From assembly GCF_000468095.1 (NCBI RefSeq), contig NZ_ASZC01000006.1, positions 215,331 to 279,330 of the forward strand: DNA of 64,000 bases, in the 5' to 3' direction. This document shows positions 20,346 through 29,906 of this stretch, one piece after another; the first letter of the stretch is position 1, and the number at the start of each line of letters is the position of its first letter. The stretch is from Pantoea sp. AS-PWVM4. GTDB taxonomy: Bacteria > Pseudomonadota > Gammaproteobacteria > Enterobacterales > Enterobacteriaceae. The notes beneath the pieces are model-generated. The model saw only the letters and a list, made by a program, of their open reading frames with translations, ran no database searches and was not told where the DNA came from. The position numbers and the translations under genes were made by a program.

Positions 20346-21046
20346 AAAATGTCGAAGAGCAGACCGACAGCGCGGTGCTGCTGGACGATCAGGCGGTCAG
20401 CGCATTTCTGCGTCAGAACCCCGATTTTTTTATTCGCAATGCGCGCCAGGTCGAACAGATGATGGTGCCGCATCCGGTACGCGGCAGCGTTTCGCTGGTG
20501 GAATGGCATATGGCGCGGCAGCGCAACCATATCCAGCAGCTGGAAGAGGAGATCACGCTGTTGATGGAGCAGGCAACGGCCAACCATCAACTGTTTGATC
20601 GCCTGCTGTCGTTACAGGGGCATCTCGCCGCCGCAGATAGCCTGCAAGATATGCTGACGCGTCTGCATCGCTGGGCGCGTGAGTTGGGCCTTGCCGGAGC
20701 CAATGTACGCTTGTTCAGCGACAAATGGCACATCGGCGCACCGTCCGATTTCACCCAGTTGGGCCTGTCACGCCAGGCGTTTGAGCCGTTGCGTATTCAG
20801 CGCTTCGGCAATGAACACCATTATCTTGGTCACCTCAATGGCCCTGAGTTGCTGCTGCTGTTGCCACAGGCGAAAGCCATCGGTTCCGTAGCCATGTCGC
20901 TGATGGGCGATCGCGGTGAACTGGGCGTGTTGATCTTCAGCAGCCGTGACAACCAGCATTATCAGGCGGGCATGGGAACGTTGCTGCTGCAACATCTGGC
21001 GCTGATGCTGCCAGAATTGCTGTCACGCTGGGTCGAACGTGCATGA
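20342..21046 (+). CDS. yigA: DUF484 family protein YigA
   Basis: 234 residues with the layout of the DUF484 family: an N-terminal segment with FLRQNPDFF and [30 protein letters not shown], a short coiled coil, and a GAF-like C-terminal domain ([23 protein letters not shown]). Function is not established; the family is almost always encoded beside xerC. Coupled to dapF and xerC by four-base overlaps. Confidence 0.9.
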   Translation: MKNVEEQTDSAVLLDDQAVSAFLRQNPDFFIRNARQVEQMMVPHPVRGSVSLVEWHMARQRNHIQQLEEEITLLMEQATANHQLFDRLLSLQGHLAAADSLQDMLTRLHRWARELGLAGANVRLFSDKWHIGAPSDFTQLGLSRQAFEPLRIQRFGNEHHYLGHLNGPELLLLLPQAKAIGSVAMSLMGDRGELGVLIFSSRDNQHYQAGMGTLLLQHLALMLPELLSRWVERA

Positions 21047-21951
21047 GCAGCGACAGCCCGCTGCTTCCCGCCGTTGAGGGCTTCCTGCGTTATCTGAAAG
21101 TCGAGCGCCAGCTTAGCCCGTTGACGCAGCAAAACTATGCTCGCCAGCTTCAGGCCATCATCCCGATGGCTGATGAGATGAAAATCACCGCCTGGACACA
21201 GCTGGAACCGGCGCAGGTACGTAACATCGCCGCGCGCAGTCGCCGTGCGGGTTTAGGTGCCAGTAGCCTGGCGTTACGCTTGTCAGCGTTGCGCAGTTTC
21301 CTGGACTGGCAGGTCAGCCAGGGGATGCTGAGCGGTAATCCGGCCAAAGGCATCGCCACCCCGCGTAATGCGCGTCATCTGCCGAAAAATATGGATGTTG
21401 ACGAGGTCAATCAACTGCTGGAAATTGACCTCAACGATCCGCTGGCGGTACGCGATCGTGCCATGCTGGAAACTATGTATGGTGGAGGGTTGCGTCTGTC
21501 GGAGCTGGTGCATATGGATATCCGCCATCTGGATCTGGAGGCGGGCGAAGTCTGGGTACTGGGCAAAGGCAGCAAAGAACGCCGTGTGCCGATTGGTGGC
21601 ACCGCAGTCACCTGGTTACAGCACTGGCTGCCGCTGCGCGCCAGCTTTGCACCGCAGGATGACGCGGTGTTTGTCTCCAGCCGTGGAAGCCGCATTTCGG
21701 CGCGTAACGTGCAAAAACGCTTTGCCGAATGGGGCATCAAACAAGGCGTCGCCAGCCACATCCACCCGCATAAGCTGCGCCACTCTTTTGCTACGCATTT
21801 GCTGGAATCGAGCGGCGATCTACGTGCGGTGCAGGAGCTGCTCGGCCACGCTAATCTCTCGACCACGCAAATCTATACCCATCTTGATTTCCAGCATCTG
21901 GCCTCGGTGTACGATTCCGCACACCCACGCGCCAAACGAGGAAAGTCGTAA
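21043..21951 (+). CDS. xerC: site-specific tyrosine recombinase XerC
   Basis: With XerD, resolves chromosome dimers at dif. 302 residues: an N-terminal SAM-like core-binding domain (about 1-100) and a C-terminal catalytic domain with R151 (GGGLRLSEL), K175 (GKGSKER), H243 and R246 ([12 protein letters not shown]), H269 ([11 protein letters not shown]) and nucleophile Y278 (IYTH). All catalytic residues are intact. Overlaps yigA and yigB, as in the E. coli dapF-yigA-xerC-yigB unit. Confidence 0.97.
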   Translation: MSSDSPLLPAVEGFLRYLKVERQLSPLTQQNYARQLQAIIPMADEMKITAWTQLEPAQVRNIAARSRRAGLGASSLALRLSALRSFLDWQVSQGMLSGNPAKGIATPRNARHLPKNMDVDEVNQLLEIDLNDPLAVRDRAMLETMYGGGLRLSELVHMDIRHLDLEAGEVWVLGKGSKERRVPIGGTAVTWLQHWLPLRASFAPQDDAVFVSSRGSRISARNVQKRFAEWGIKQGVASHIHPHKLRHSFATHLLESSGDLRAVQELLGHANLSTTQIYTHLDFQHLASVYDSAHPRAKRGKS

Positions 21952-22667
21952 TGAAGTTTTACCGTCCACTGCGTGCGATCAAAGCGATCACCTTTGATCT
22001 CGACGACACCTTATATGACAACCATCCGGTGATCCGCAAAACCACCGCAGAATCCCATGCGGCGTTACAGGCTTATCATCCGGCCTTATGCGATTTCACC
22101 CCGGCAGAATATCAGGCGCTGCGTGATGAATTGCTGGCGCGCGAGCCGGAGATTTATCACGACGTGTCCGAGTGGCGGCGTCGTTCGGTCGAACTGGCGT
22201 TGATCAACATCGGTTTATCCACAGCGGAAGCGACCGCAGGCGCCAGTGAAGTGATGAGTGTGTTCCATCGCTGGCGCAGCGAAGTGGACATGCCGGAAGA
22301 AACGCATGCGACCCTGACCGCGCTCGGTAATAAAGTCCCGCTGGTGGCGATCACCAATGGCAATGCCGATCCGCAAAAACTTGGGATCTCACACTATTTT
22401 GAGTTCGCGCTGCGCGCCGGACCACATGGCCGCGCGAAGCCGTGGCAGGATATGTATCAGCTGGCGTCTGAACGTTTAGGCATTGCCCCGGAACACATTC
22501 TGCATGTGGGTGACGATCTCACCACCGACGTTGCCGGTTCGCTACGTGCCGGGATGCAAGCGTGCTGGATTAACCTGCGCGACGGCAACCTGATGCACAT
22601 TGATGATGCGCGCCTGCTGCCGCATGTTGAAATTTCGCAGTTGGCATCACTGACCTCGCTGCTATAA
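21951..22667 (+). CDS. yigB: HAD-family FMN phosphatase YigB
   Basis: HAD superfamily hydrolase; the E. coli homologue hydrolyses FMN to riboflavin (known) and influences persister formation. Motif I is FDLDDTLYDN (D16, D18), motif II is AITNGNADP, and motif IV is HVGDDLTTDVAG. 238 residues, as in E. coli. The start overlaps the xerC stop (TAATG). Confidence 0.95.
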   Translation: MKFYRPLRAIKAITFDLDDTLYDNHPVIRKTTAESHAALQAYHPALCDFTPAEYQALRDELLAREPEIYHDVSEWRRRSVELALINIGLSTAEATAGASEVMSVFHRWRSEVDMPEETHATLTALGNKVPLVAITNGNADPQKLGISHYFEFALRAGPHGRAKPWQDMYQLASERLGIAPEHILHVGDDLTTDVAGSLRAGMQACWINLRDGNLMHIDDARLLPHVEISQLASLTSLL

Positions 22668-22700
22668 TGGCTGTATATTTACCCAGCTATTGGGTGACCT
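22641..22700 (+). promoter_or_regulatory. uvrD promoter with LexA box and attenuator-like hairpin
   Basis: TTGGCA (22641-22646) and TATAAT (22663-22668) with 16-bp spacing lie in the end of yigB. The SOS box CTGTATATTTACCCAG (22671-22686) covers the expected start point and differs at one position from E. coli uvrD. A short stem ACCCA / TGGGT (22681-22695) followed closely by a T-rich stretch resembles the attenuator described in the E. coli uvrD leader. Confidence 0.88.
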
Positions 22701-22719
22701 TCTTTTTTAAACGGTGCTT

Positions 22720-24882
22720 ATGGACGTTTCTGATCTGCTTAACGGCTTAAATGACAAACAGCGCGAGGCGGTCGCCGCACCGCGCAGCAACCTGCTGGTG
22801 CTGGCCGGAGCAGGCAGTGGCAAAACCCGTGTGCTGGTGCATCGCATTGCCTGGCTGTTGTCGGTAGAGAATTGCTCGCCTTACTCAATTATGGCGGTGA
22901 CCTTTACCAACAAAGCCGCCGCAGAGATGCGCCATCGTATCGATCAACTGATCGGCACCAGCCAGGGCGGCATGTGGATCGGCACGTTCCACGGCCTGGC
23001 GCACCGTTTATTGCGCGCCCACCATCTTGATGCCGGGCTGCCGCAGGATTTTCAGATCCTCGACAGCGAAGATCAGCTGCGCTTGCTGAAGCGTCTGATC
23101 AAAGCGATGAACCTCGATGAAAAACAATGGCCTGCGCGTCAGGGCATGTGGTACATCAACGGCAAGAAAGATGAAGGTCTGCGCCCCAAACATATTGAAA
23201 GCTACGGCAACCCGGTGGAGCAAACCTGGTTGCGGATTTATCAGGCGTATCAGGAAGCCTGCGATCGCGCCGGTCTGGTGGATTTTGCCGAGCTGCTGCT
23301 GCGTGCGCACGAACTGTGGCTGAATAAACCCCATATTCTCAATCACTACCGCGAGCGTTTCAGTAACGTACTGGTGGACGAATTCCAGGACACCAACAAC
23401 ATTCAATACGCATGGATTCGTATGCTGGCGGGTGATACTGGCCGGGTGATTATCGTTGGCGATGATGACCAGTCGATCTACGGCTGGCGTGGTGCGCAGG
23501 TGGAAAACATCCAGCGGTTTTTGCAGGATTTCCCTGGCGCAGAAACCATCCGCCTGGAGCAGAACTACCGTTCCACCAATAACATCCTGAAAGCGGCGAA
23601 CGCCCTGATTGCCAACAACAATGGCCGCCTCGGTAAAGAGTTGTGGACCGATGGCAGCGATGGCGAACCGATCTCCCTCTACTGCGCCTTTAACGAGCTG
23701 GATGAAGCGCGCTTCGTGGTCAACCGCATCAAAGCCTGGCATGAGAACGGTAACGCGCTGGCCGACTGCGCGATTCTGTATCGCAGCAACGCCCAGTCAC
23801 GCGTGCTGGAAGAGGCGCTGCTCCAGGGCAGCATGCCATACCGGATCTATGGCGGCATGCGCTTCTTCGAGCGTCAGGAAATCAAGGACGCACTGGCTTA
23901 TCTGCGTCTGATGGCGAACCGCAACGATGATGCGGCGTTTGAACGCGTGGTGAATACCCCGGTCCGTGGCGTGGGCGATCGTACCCTTGACGTGGTACGT
24001 CAGACGGCGCGCGAACAACAGCTGACTCTGTGGCAGGCAACGCGTGAATTGCTACAAAATCGGGTGCTGGCGGGGCGTGCAGCCTCGGCGCTACAACGTT
24101 TCTGCGAACTGGTGGATGCGTTGGCCAGTGAAACCGCAGAACTTCCGTTGCATGTACAAACTGACCGGGTGATCAAAGATTCCGGACTGTGGCTGATGTA
24201 CGAGCAGGAGAAGGGCGAAAAAGGCCAGGCGCGTATCGAAAACCTTGAGGAACTGGTGACGGCAACGCGTCAGTTCAGCTACCAGGATGAAGACGAAGAT
24301 CTGATGCCGTTGCAGGCTTTCCTCTCGCATGCAGCGCTGGAAGCAGGGGAAGGCCAGGCCGACAAATGGCAGGATGCTGTTCAGTTGATGACGCTGCATT
24401 CGGCGAAAGGTCTGGAGTTCAGCCAGGTGTTTATCGTCGGGATGGAAGAAGGCATGTTCCCAAGTCAGATGTCACTCGATGAGGGTGGCCGTCTCGAAGA
24501 GGAGCGTCGTCTGGCTTATGTTGGCGTGACGCGTGCGATGGAAAAGCTGACGCTGACTTATGCGGAAACACGGCGCCTTTATGGTAAGGAAGTGTATCAC
24601 CGGCCATCACGTTTCATTGGTGAACTGCCGGAAGATTGCGTGGAAGAGGTACGTTTACGTGCCAGCGTGAGCCGTCCGGTCAATCATCAGCGCATGGGAA
24701 CACCGATCGCGCAAAACGACAGCGGCTTCGCGCTGGGCCAACGTGTACGCCATGCCAAATTTGGCGAAGGTACCATTATCAACCTCGAAGGCAGCGGCGA
24801 GCACAGCCGTTTGCAGGTCGCTTTTCAGGGACAGGGCATCAAATGGCTGGTTGCTGCCTATGCCCGGCTGGAAACGGTGTAG
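22720..24882 (+). CDS. uvrD: DNA helicase II UvrD
   Basis: SF1A 3'-5' helicase acting in nucleotide excision and mismatch repair. Walker A is LAGAGSGKT near residue 30, motif II is VDEFQDTN, motif III is GDDDQSIYGWRGA, motif IV is LEQNYRST and motif VI is YVGVTRA. The C-terminal Tudor-like RNA polymerase-binding region (GQRVRHAKFGEGTIINLEG) is present. 720 residues, equal to E. coli, from the ATG at 22720; a GTG two codons earlier is possible. LexA-regulated. Confidence 0.98.
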   Translation: MDVSDLLNGLNDKQREAVAAPRSNLLVLAGAGSGKTRVLVHRIAWLLSVENCSPYSIMAVTFTNKAAAEMRHRIDQLIGTSQGGMWIGTFHGLAHRLLRAHHLDAGLPQDFQILDSEDQLRLLKRLIKAMNLDEKQWPARQGMWYINGKKDEGLRPKHIESYGNPVEQTWLRIYQAYQEACDRAGLVDFAELLLRAHELWLNKPHILNHYRERFSNVLVDEFQDTNNIQYAWIRMLAGDTGRVIIVGDDDQSIYGWRGAQVENIQRFLQDFPGAETIRLEQNYRSTNNILKAANALIANNNGRLGKELWTDGSDGEPISLYCAFNELDEARFVVNRIKAWHENGNALADCAILYRSNAQSRVLEEALLQGSMPYRIYGGMRFFERQEIKDALAYLRLMANRNDDAAFERVVNTPVRGVGDRTLDVVRQTAREQQLTLWQATRELLQNRVLAGRAASALQRFCELVDALASETAELPLHVQTDRVIKDSGLWLMYEQEKGEKGQARIENLEELVTATRQFSYQDEDEDLMPLQAFLSHAALEAGEGQADKWQDAVQLMTLHSAKGLEFSQVFIVGMEEGMFPSQMSLDEGGRLEEERRLAYVGVTRAMEKLTLTYAETRRLYGKEVYHRPSRFIGELPEDCVEEVRLRASVSRPVNHQRMGTPIAQNDSGFALGQRVRHAKFGEGTIINLEGSGEHSRLQVAFQGQGIKWLVAAYARLETV

Positions 24883-24897
24883 CGCGGTTGCGCTGCC

Positions 24898-24926
24898 TTG
24901 ACGACTTTTTCGTCTCAGCGTAACAT
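24898..24926 (+). promoter_or_regulatory. candidate corA promoter
   Basis: TTGACG (24898-24903) and TAACAT (24921-24926) with 17-bp spacing start 16 bases after the uvrD stop. They would give a leader of nearly 390 nt before corA. Confidence 0.65.
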
Positions 24927-24952
24927 GCGCCCACTATTATCATGAGAGGACA

Positions 24953-25027
24953 ATGCCTTGGACACGCCCAGTCGATGCTGGCTCAACCCCCTGGTTCACA
25001 GGAATAACATCTAAGGCTACCTCTTAG
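24953..25027 (+). CDS. candidate corA leader peptide (CorL-like)
   Basis: A leader ORF (corL) controlling Rho-dependent termination before corA is known in Salmonella. Here two overlapping short frames exist. The ATG at 24953 encodes 24 residues (MPWTRPVDAGSTPWFTGITS and four more). The TTG at 24958 encodes 18 residues (MDTPSRCWLNPLVHRNNI), ending at 25014. The ribosome site AGAGGA (24945-24950) is only two bases from the ATG but an ideal seven from the TTG, so the TTG frame may be the one translated. The role is inferred from position. Confidence 0.5.
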   Translation: MPWTRPVDAGSTPWFTGITSKATS

Positions 25028-25039
25028 CTGGTAGCCTTA
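25012..25039 (+). promoter_or_regulatory. strong hairpin in the corA leader
   Basis: TAAGGCTACC and GGTAGCCTTA form a perfect 10-bp stem with an 8-base loop. It starts at the stop codon of the TTG-started leader ORF. No T-tract follows directly, so it is more likely part of a regulatory leader structure than a plain terminator. Confidence 0.65.
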
Positions 25040-25087
25040 GCGGTTATCAGCGACCTCCCTTTTTGTCCCGTCGCATGAGTCAGCACT

Positions 25088-25217
25088 GATTATACCCGTC
25101 ATAGTTCAAGTTGCAGGTGCGTTGGCTGCGGATATTCACCCCAGTCACTTACTACAGTAAGCTCCCGGGGATTCACATCCTTGCCGCCTTCCCGCAACTC
25201 GAATTATTTAGGGTATA
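25088..25217. repeat. ERIC element (intergenic repeat unit)
   Basis: An imperfect palindrome of about 128 bp with terminal TATACCC...GGGTATA. The central blocks CCCCAGTCACTTACT and GTAAGCTCCCGGGGATTCAC match the conserved ERIC core. It lies in the corA leader, between the leader hairpin and the corA start. Confidence 0.92.
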
Positions 25218-25321
25218 CCTTGAGGCGAAAGTTTCGGTGTTCAGGCTTTGCCGTGCCCGTTTTGCGTAAGCGCAACGGTTCACCGCCTTGTCCCATTAAG
25301 TCTGCAATGGGGAGTATTGCT

Positions 25322-26275
25322 ATGCTGAGCGCATTTAAACTGGATCGCAGCCGCCTGACGCGTCTCGAACTGGAAGACCATAACGACAAACTCAACGCGT
25401 CCGTGTGGGTCGATCTGATCGAGCCCGATGAAGGCGAGCGCGAACGAGTGCAAAGTGAGCTGGGCCAGAGCCTGGCAACACGCCCGGAGCTGGAAGACAT
25501 CGAAGCCTCGGCGCGTTTCTTTGAAGACGAAGATGGCCTGCATATTCACTCCTTCTTCTTTTATGAAGATGCGGAAGATCATGCCGGTAACTCGACCGTG
25601 GCGTTCACCATCCGTGAAGATCGCCTCTATACGCTGCGCGAGCGTGAACTGCCCGCGTTTCGTCTCTATCGTATGCGCGCCCGTAACCAAACCCTGATTG
25701 ACGGCAATGCGTTTGAACTGCTGCTGGATCTGTTTGAAACCAAAATCGAACAGTTGGCGGATGAGATCGAAAACATCTACAGCGCGCTGGAAAAGCTGAG
25801 CCGCGTGATTATGGAAGGGCAGCAGGGCGAAGAGTACGACGAAGCGCTGTCGCGTCTGGCGGAACTGGAAGATATCGGCTGGAAGGTCCGTCTGTGTCTG
25901 ATGGATACCCAGCGTGCGCTGAACTTCCTGGTGCGCAAAGCGCGTCTACCGGCGAACCAACTGGAGCAGGCGCGTGAGATCCTGCGCGATATCGAGTCTC
26001 TGCTGCCGCACAACGAATCGCTGTTCCAGAAGGTTAACTTCCTGATGCAGGCGGCGATGGGCTTTATCAACATCGAGCAGAACCGCATCATCAAAATCTT
26101 CTCGGTGGTGTCGGTGGTGTTCCTGCCGCCCACGCTGGTGGCGTCCAGCTACGGGATGAACTTCGAATTTATGCCAGAACTGAAGTGGAGCTTCGGCTAC
26201 CCGGCGGCGATTGGGTTGATGATTCTTGCGGGTCTGGCACCTTATCTCTACTTCAAACGTAAAAACTGGTTGTAA
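25322..26275 (+). CDS. corA: magnesium/cobalt transport channel CorA
   Basis: Homopentameric inner-membrane Mg2+ channel. A large N-terminal cytoplasmic domain ([23 protein letters not shown]) is followed by two C-terminal membrane helices. The selectivity motif GMN is at residues 278-280 ([12 protein letters not shown]) and the C-terminus KRKNWL is conserved. 317 residues from the ATG at 25322; the frame is open upstream through the ERIC element, but that part has no homology. Likely regulated by its long leader. Confidence 0.97.
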   Translation: MLSAFKLDRSRLTRLELEDHNDKLNASVWVDLIEPDEGERERVQSELGQSLATRPELEDIEASARFFEDEDGLHIHSFFFYEDAEDHAGNSTVAFTIREDRLYTLRERELPAFRLYRMRARNQTLIDGNAFELLLDLFETKIEQLADEIENIYSALEKLSRVIMEGQQGEEYDEALSRLAELEDIGWKVRLCLMDTQRALNFLVRKARLPANQLEQAREILRDIESLLPHNESLFQKVNFLMQAAMGFINIEQNRIIKIFSVVSVVFLPPTLVASSYGMNFEFMPELKWSFGYPAAIGLMILAGLAPYLYFKRKNWL

Positions 26276-26278
26276 CAT

Positions 26279-26302
26279 TACGCGATAAACCGCGCCGCTA
26301 CG
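26279..26302. repeat. single REP-like unit
   Basis: One unit of the local palindromic family (ACGCGATAAACCGCGCCGCT and AC) directly after the corA stop, without the facing partner seen elsewhere. Confidence 0.65.
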
Positions 26303-26322
26303 CATGCAATATGTAACAATTG

Positions 26323-26348
26323 TCGGGCCGTCTACACGGCCCGATTTT
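26323..26348 (+). terminator. intrinsic terminator of corA
   Basis: Stem TCGGGCCG / CGGCCCGA with loop TCTACA followed by TTTT. Confidence 0.85.
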
Positions 26349-26419
26349 CTGGCTATAAATCACAATTCTGCGTAACCTGTTCTTTCCTGCTGATTAACTA
26401 ATTCGTTGTATCCCACCTT

Positions 26420-27472
26420 ATGGCGCGTCTCTCTTTGCGACAGCAGTGGACCATTCTGCTGATTGCTTCACTGATTCTGGGAATTATCTTCCAGTTGTTT
26501 CACCTGCCTGCGGCGTTGTTGCTCGGCCCGATGATTGTCGGCACCGTCATGGGACTCTCTGGCGCGTCGGTGCGCATCGATAAACGCTTGTTTGTGCTGG
26601 CTCAGGCGGTATTGGGGTGCATGATTGGGCAAACCCTGTCACCGGCGATACTGCCACCCCTGTTGCAGGATTGGCCGGTGGTGCTGGCGGTGTTGGCACT
26701 GACGCTGGCCGCCAGCGGGTTGTCTGGCTTCCTGCTGGTGCGTTTCAGTAATCTGCCCGGACCAACCGGTGCCTGGGGCTCCTCTCCTGGTGGTGCCTCG
26801 GCGATGGTGGCAATGGCCGGTGATTTTGGTGCTGACGTGCGGCTGGTGGCGTTTATGCAGTATCTGCGCGTGTTGTTTGTTGCCACGGCCGCTGCGGTGG
26901 TGGCGCGTATCGGGCTGGGTAGCAGCGGCGGTAACGCCGAGCTGGTCTGGTTTCCTGCACTCAACAGCAGCTTTCTTCTGACGTTGGTGGTGATGGTGGC
27001 CGGTGCCTGGCTGGGGCAAAAGTTACGGATTCCGTCTGGCGCGTTGTTATTACCGGCGCTGATTGGCGCCACGATGCAGGGCACGGGCGTGGCGACGTTA
27101 CAGGTGCCGGAATGGCTGCTGGCGCTGGCCTATGCGTTAATCGGCTGGAGCGTCGGACTGCGTTTCACCCGCCCGATTTTCCTGCTGGCGCTACGCACTT
27201 TGCCGCAAATGGTGGTGTCGATTATTGGTCTGATGTTGCTGTGTGGTGGGCTGGCGTGGATGCTGACGCGGGTGTTGCACGTCGATCTGATGACGGCTTA
27301 TCTGGCAACCAGCCCTGGCGGGCTGGATACGGTGGCGATCATCGCCGCAGGAAGCCGGGTCGATATCGCTTTTGTGATGGCGTTGCAAACCTTGCGTCTG
27401 TTCACCATTTTGCTTACCGGCCCGGCGCTGGCGCGTTTTATCTCACGCTACGCGCACGCGCGTGCGAGCTGA
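26420..27472 (+). CDS. AbrB-family membrane protein
   Basis: 350 residues with about ten hydrophobic segments and the internal duplication typical of the Gram-negative AbrB family (named for the E. coli protein said to affect aidB expression; unrelated to Bacillus AbrB). The two repeats carry similar motifs: LPGPTGAWGSSPGGASAMVAMA and MTAYLATSPGGLDTVAIIAAGS. A transport role is often assumed but unproven. There is no strong ribosome site. It occupies the place of yigF/yigG in E. coli. Its 3' end overlaps convergent rarD by 30 bases. Confidence 0.85.
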   Translation: MARLSLRQQWTILLIASLILGIIFQLFHLPAALLLGPMIVGTVMGLSGASVRIDKRLFVLAQAVLGCMIGQTLSPAILPPLLQDWPVVLAVLALTLAASGLSGFLLVRFSNLPGPTGAWGSSPGGASAMVAMAGDFGADVRLVAFMQYLRVLFVATAAAVVARIGLGSSGGNAELVWFPALNSSFLLTLVVMVAGAWLGQKLRIPSGALLLPALIGATMQGTGVATLQVPEWLLALAYALIGWSVGLRFTRPIFLLALRTLPQMVVSIIGLMLLCGGLAWMLTRVLHVDLMTAYLATSPGGLDTVAIIAAGSRVDIAFVMALQTLRLFTILLTGPALARFISRYAHARAS

Positions 27473-28342
27473 GGCAATCGCGGCATCGACAATAAAAAAG
27501 GCGAGCGCCAGCCAGATAAAGCCAAAGGTCACCATTTTATCTGGCGTGACGGTTTCGCCATAAAACACCACCGCCAGCAGGAACATCAGCGTTGGACCGA
27601 GATACTGGAAAAAACCGATCGTTGAGAGACGCAAACGCGTGCAAGCGGCGGCAAACAGCATCAGCGGTACCGTGGTGACAATCCCGGCGGCGACCAGTTT
27701 CAGGTTAAGGCTTAGCGGGTTGGCGCTCAGATGGCTGGTGGCGCTATCGGCAAAACCAAACAGATAAATCGCCGCCAGCGGGAACATCCACAGCGTCTCA
27801 ATCAGCATACCGCTCTGCGCATCGACCTGAATTTTCTTGCGCATCAGGCCGTAAAACGCAAAGGTCAGCGCCAGCCCGAGGGCAATCATCGGCACCGAAC
27901 CAAACTTCCACAGCTGTACCAGCACCCCGAGCGCGGCAAGCAGTACCGCCAACCATTGCAGGGGACGGAAGCGCTCGCGCATAAACAACATCCCCAGCAC
28001 CACGTTGAACAATGGGCTGATGAAATAGCCGAGGCTGGCTTCAAGGATGTGCTGATTATTCACCGCCCAGATATACAGCAGCCAGTTGCCGCCGATGGTG
28101 AAGGCGGTGAACGCCAGCAACAGCACTTTTTTTGGCTGGCGCATCACGCTGCATACCTGGTTCCAGTTACGGCTGAGGGTGATCAACAGCAGCATAAACA
28201 ATGCTGACCAAATCACCCGATGCGTCATGATTTCAAGTGGAGGGACAACCTTGACCAGCTTGAAGTAGGCCGGTGCCACCCCCCACAGAAAATAGGCGCC
28301 GAGTGCATAGCCGATACCCTGGCGCGTTTGTTGTGTATCCAT
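27443..28342 (-). CDS. rarD: EamA-family transporter RarD
   Basis: 299-residue drug/metabolite-transporter superfamily protein with ten predicted membrane segments in two EamA halves. Family blocks are GYALGAYFLWGVAPAYFKLV, MTHRVIWSALFMLLL, LGYFISPLFNVVLGMLFMRERFRPLQW and GFFQYLGPTLMFLLAVVFYGE. Named for a chloramphenicol-sensitivity phenotype; the substrate is unknown. Six bases downstream of yigI, likely one transcript. Confidence 0.93.
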   Translation of the reverse strand: MDTQQTRQGIGYALGAYFLWGVAPAYFKLVKVVPPLEIMTHRVIWSALFMLLLITLSRNWNQVCSVMRQPKKVLLLAFTAFTIGGNWLLYIWAVNNQHILEASLGYFISPLFNVVLGMLFMRERFRPLQWLAVLLAALGVLVQLWKFGSVPMIALGLALTFAFYGLMRKKIQVDAQSGMLIETLWMFPLAAIYLFGFADSATSHLSANPLSLNLKLVAAGIVTTVPLMLFAAACTRLRLSTIGFFQYLGPTLMFLLAVVFYGETVTPDKMVTFGFIWLALAFFIVDAAIASARTRVRVA

Positions 28343-28348
28343 GATTTC

Positions 28349-28819
28349 CTAACCGATCAGATAAGTCGCAGTGGCGGTAGCGATGTAATCACCCTGCTGG
28401 TTATGCATTTCAACGCGGGCGACCGCGACTTTATTACCGGCACGCAGCAGGCTGCTGGTGGCGACAAAACGCTCGCCGCGACCCGGACGCAGATAATCCA
28501 CGCGCATATCAATCGTACCCATCCGCGACAAGCGCTGGCGCAGCTCCTCTTCGCTGATGTTCTCCTGGCGCGTCAGCGAATGACTGACGCAAACCAGGCC
28601 AGCGGCAACATCCAGTACCGAGGCGATCACGCCGCCATGCAAAATACTTTGCGCGGCATTCCCCACCAGCATGGTTTTATTGGCAAAACCCAGTTCGGCG
28701 TAATCGGGTTCGAGCCGATCCAGTTCCAGCCCAAGTGCCTGATTAAACGGCATATGATAAACAAAAATTTCGCCAATCAGACGGCGTGCTTCCTGCGGTG
28801 TCAGCATCGGTGATGACAT
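28349..28819 (-). CDS. yigI: hotdog-fold thioesterase-family protein YigI
   Basis: 156 residues of the PaaI-like hotdog family, close to E. coli YigI, for which medium/long-chain acyl-CoA thioesterase activity has been reported. The conserved block is [28 protein letters not shown], followed by [20 protein letters not shown]. The ATG at 28819 is preceded by GAAGG with seven bases of spacing; the ATG five codons upstream lacks a ribosome site. First gene of the yigI-rarD unit. Confidence 0.92.
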   Translation of the reverse strand: MSSPMLTPQEARRLIGEIFVYHMPFNQALGLELDRLEPDYAELGFANKTMLVGNAAQSILHGGVIASVLDVAAGLVCVSHSLTRQENISEEELRQRLSRMGTIDMRVDYLRPGRGERFVATSSLLRAGNKVAVARVEMHNQQGDYIATATATYLIG

Positions 28820-29006
28820 GGTGGTGGCCTTCAAACAACCCCTTGTATGGGGCGATGGATGTTAAAGAATTGTGTATATTATGCCGCGTCAGAGCCGCTT
28901 TCCAGTTTCAGAAATCGTCGCTAATCAAGGGTTAAGTTTGTGTGTAGAATGACCTGCTTTTTTAAACCGTTACCAAACGACTATGCAGTGCCCACTGGAG
29001 AATTCT

Positions 29007-29885
29007 ATGCGTAAGCAGCGCGCCTTGCTGGCAGCGGCTCTGTTAATTCCTGCTATGGCGCAGGCGGATGAAGCCACGATTAAAGAGGTTCATGATGCAC
29101 CAGCGGTAAAGGGCAGTATTATTGCTAACCTGCTGGAGAAACACGATAACCCATTCGTGCTTTATCCCTACGAAAACAACTATCTGCTTTACACCTACAC
29201 CAGCGACATGAACAAAGAGGCCATTTCCTCTTACGACTGGGCAGACAAAGCCAAAAAGGATGAAGTAAAATTCCAGCTCAGTCTGGCCTTTCCGCTGTGG
29301 CGCGGTATTCTGGGCGACAATTCGGTACTGGCGGCGTCTTATACCCAGCGTTCCTGGTGGCAGCTCTCCAATCGTGGCGCCTCTTCACCGTTTCGTGAAA
29401 CCAACTATGAGCCGCAGATTTTCCTCGGCTGGGCGACGGATTACTCGCTGGGTGGCTGGACATTGCGCGATGTGGAGATGGGTCTGAACCATCAGTCAAA
29501 CGGCCGCAGCGATCCGACTTCTCGTAGCTGGAACCGCGTATATGCGCGCCTGATGGCGGAGAACGGCAATTTCCTCGCTGAGATCAAACCCTGGTATCGT
29601 ATCCCGGAAAGCGCCAGCAATGATGACAACCCGGATATCACCAAATACATGGGCTATTACCGCGCGAAGCTGGGTTACATGTACGGCGAAAGCATTTTTA
29701 GCGTGGAAGGCAATTACAACTGGAACAGTGGCTACGGCGGTGCAACCTTTGCCTGGAGCTACCCGATCAGCGAGCATGTGCGTTTTTACACGCAGCTGTT
29801 TAGCGGCTATGGTGAATCGCTCATCGACTACAACCACCGCCAGACGCGTGTGGGTGTCGGCGTAACGCTCAACGATCTGTTCTGA
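29007..29885 (+). CDS. pldA: outer membrane phospholipase A PldA
   Basis: Outer-membrane 12-stranded beta-barrel that hydrolyses phospholipids mislocated to the outer leaflet. Signal peptide MRKQRALLAAALLIPAMAQA with predicted cleavage before DEA. The catalytic residues H162, S164 (NHQSNGRSD) and N176 (SRSWN) are intact at the same precursor positions as in E. coli. 292 residues, ending with the barrel signature (LNDLF). The ATG at 29007 has GGAGAA five bases upstream. Confidence 0.97.
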   Translation: MRKQRALLAAALLIPAMAQADEATIKEVHDAPAVKGSIIANLLEKHDNPFVLYPYENNYLLYTYTSDMNKEAISSYDWADKAKKDEVKFQLSLAFPLWRGILGDNSVLAASYTQRSWWQLSNRGASSPFRETNYEPQIFLGWATDYSLGGWTLRDVEMGLNHQSNGRSDPTSRSWNRVYARLMAENGNFLAEIKPWYRIPESASNDDNPDITKYMGYYRAKLGYMYGESIFSVEGNYNWNSGYGGATFAWSYPISEHVRFYTQLFSGYGESLIDYNHRQTRVGVGVTLNDLF

Positions 29886-29906
29886 TAAGCAAACAACAGG
29901 ATTACC

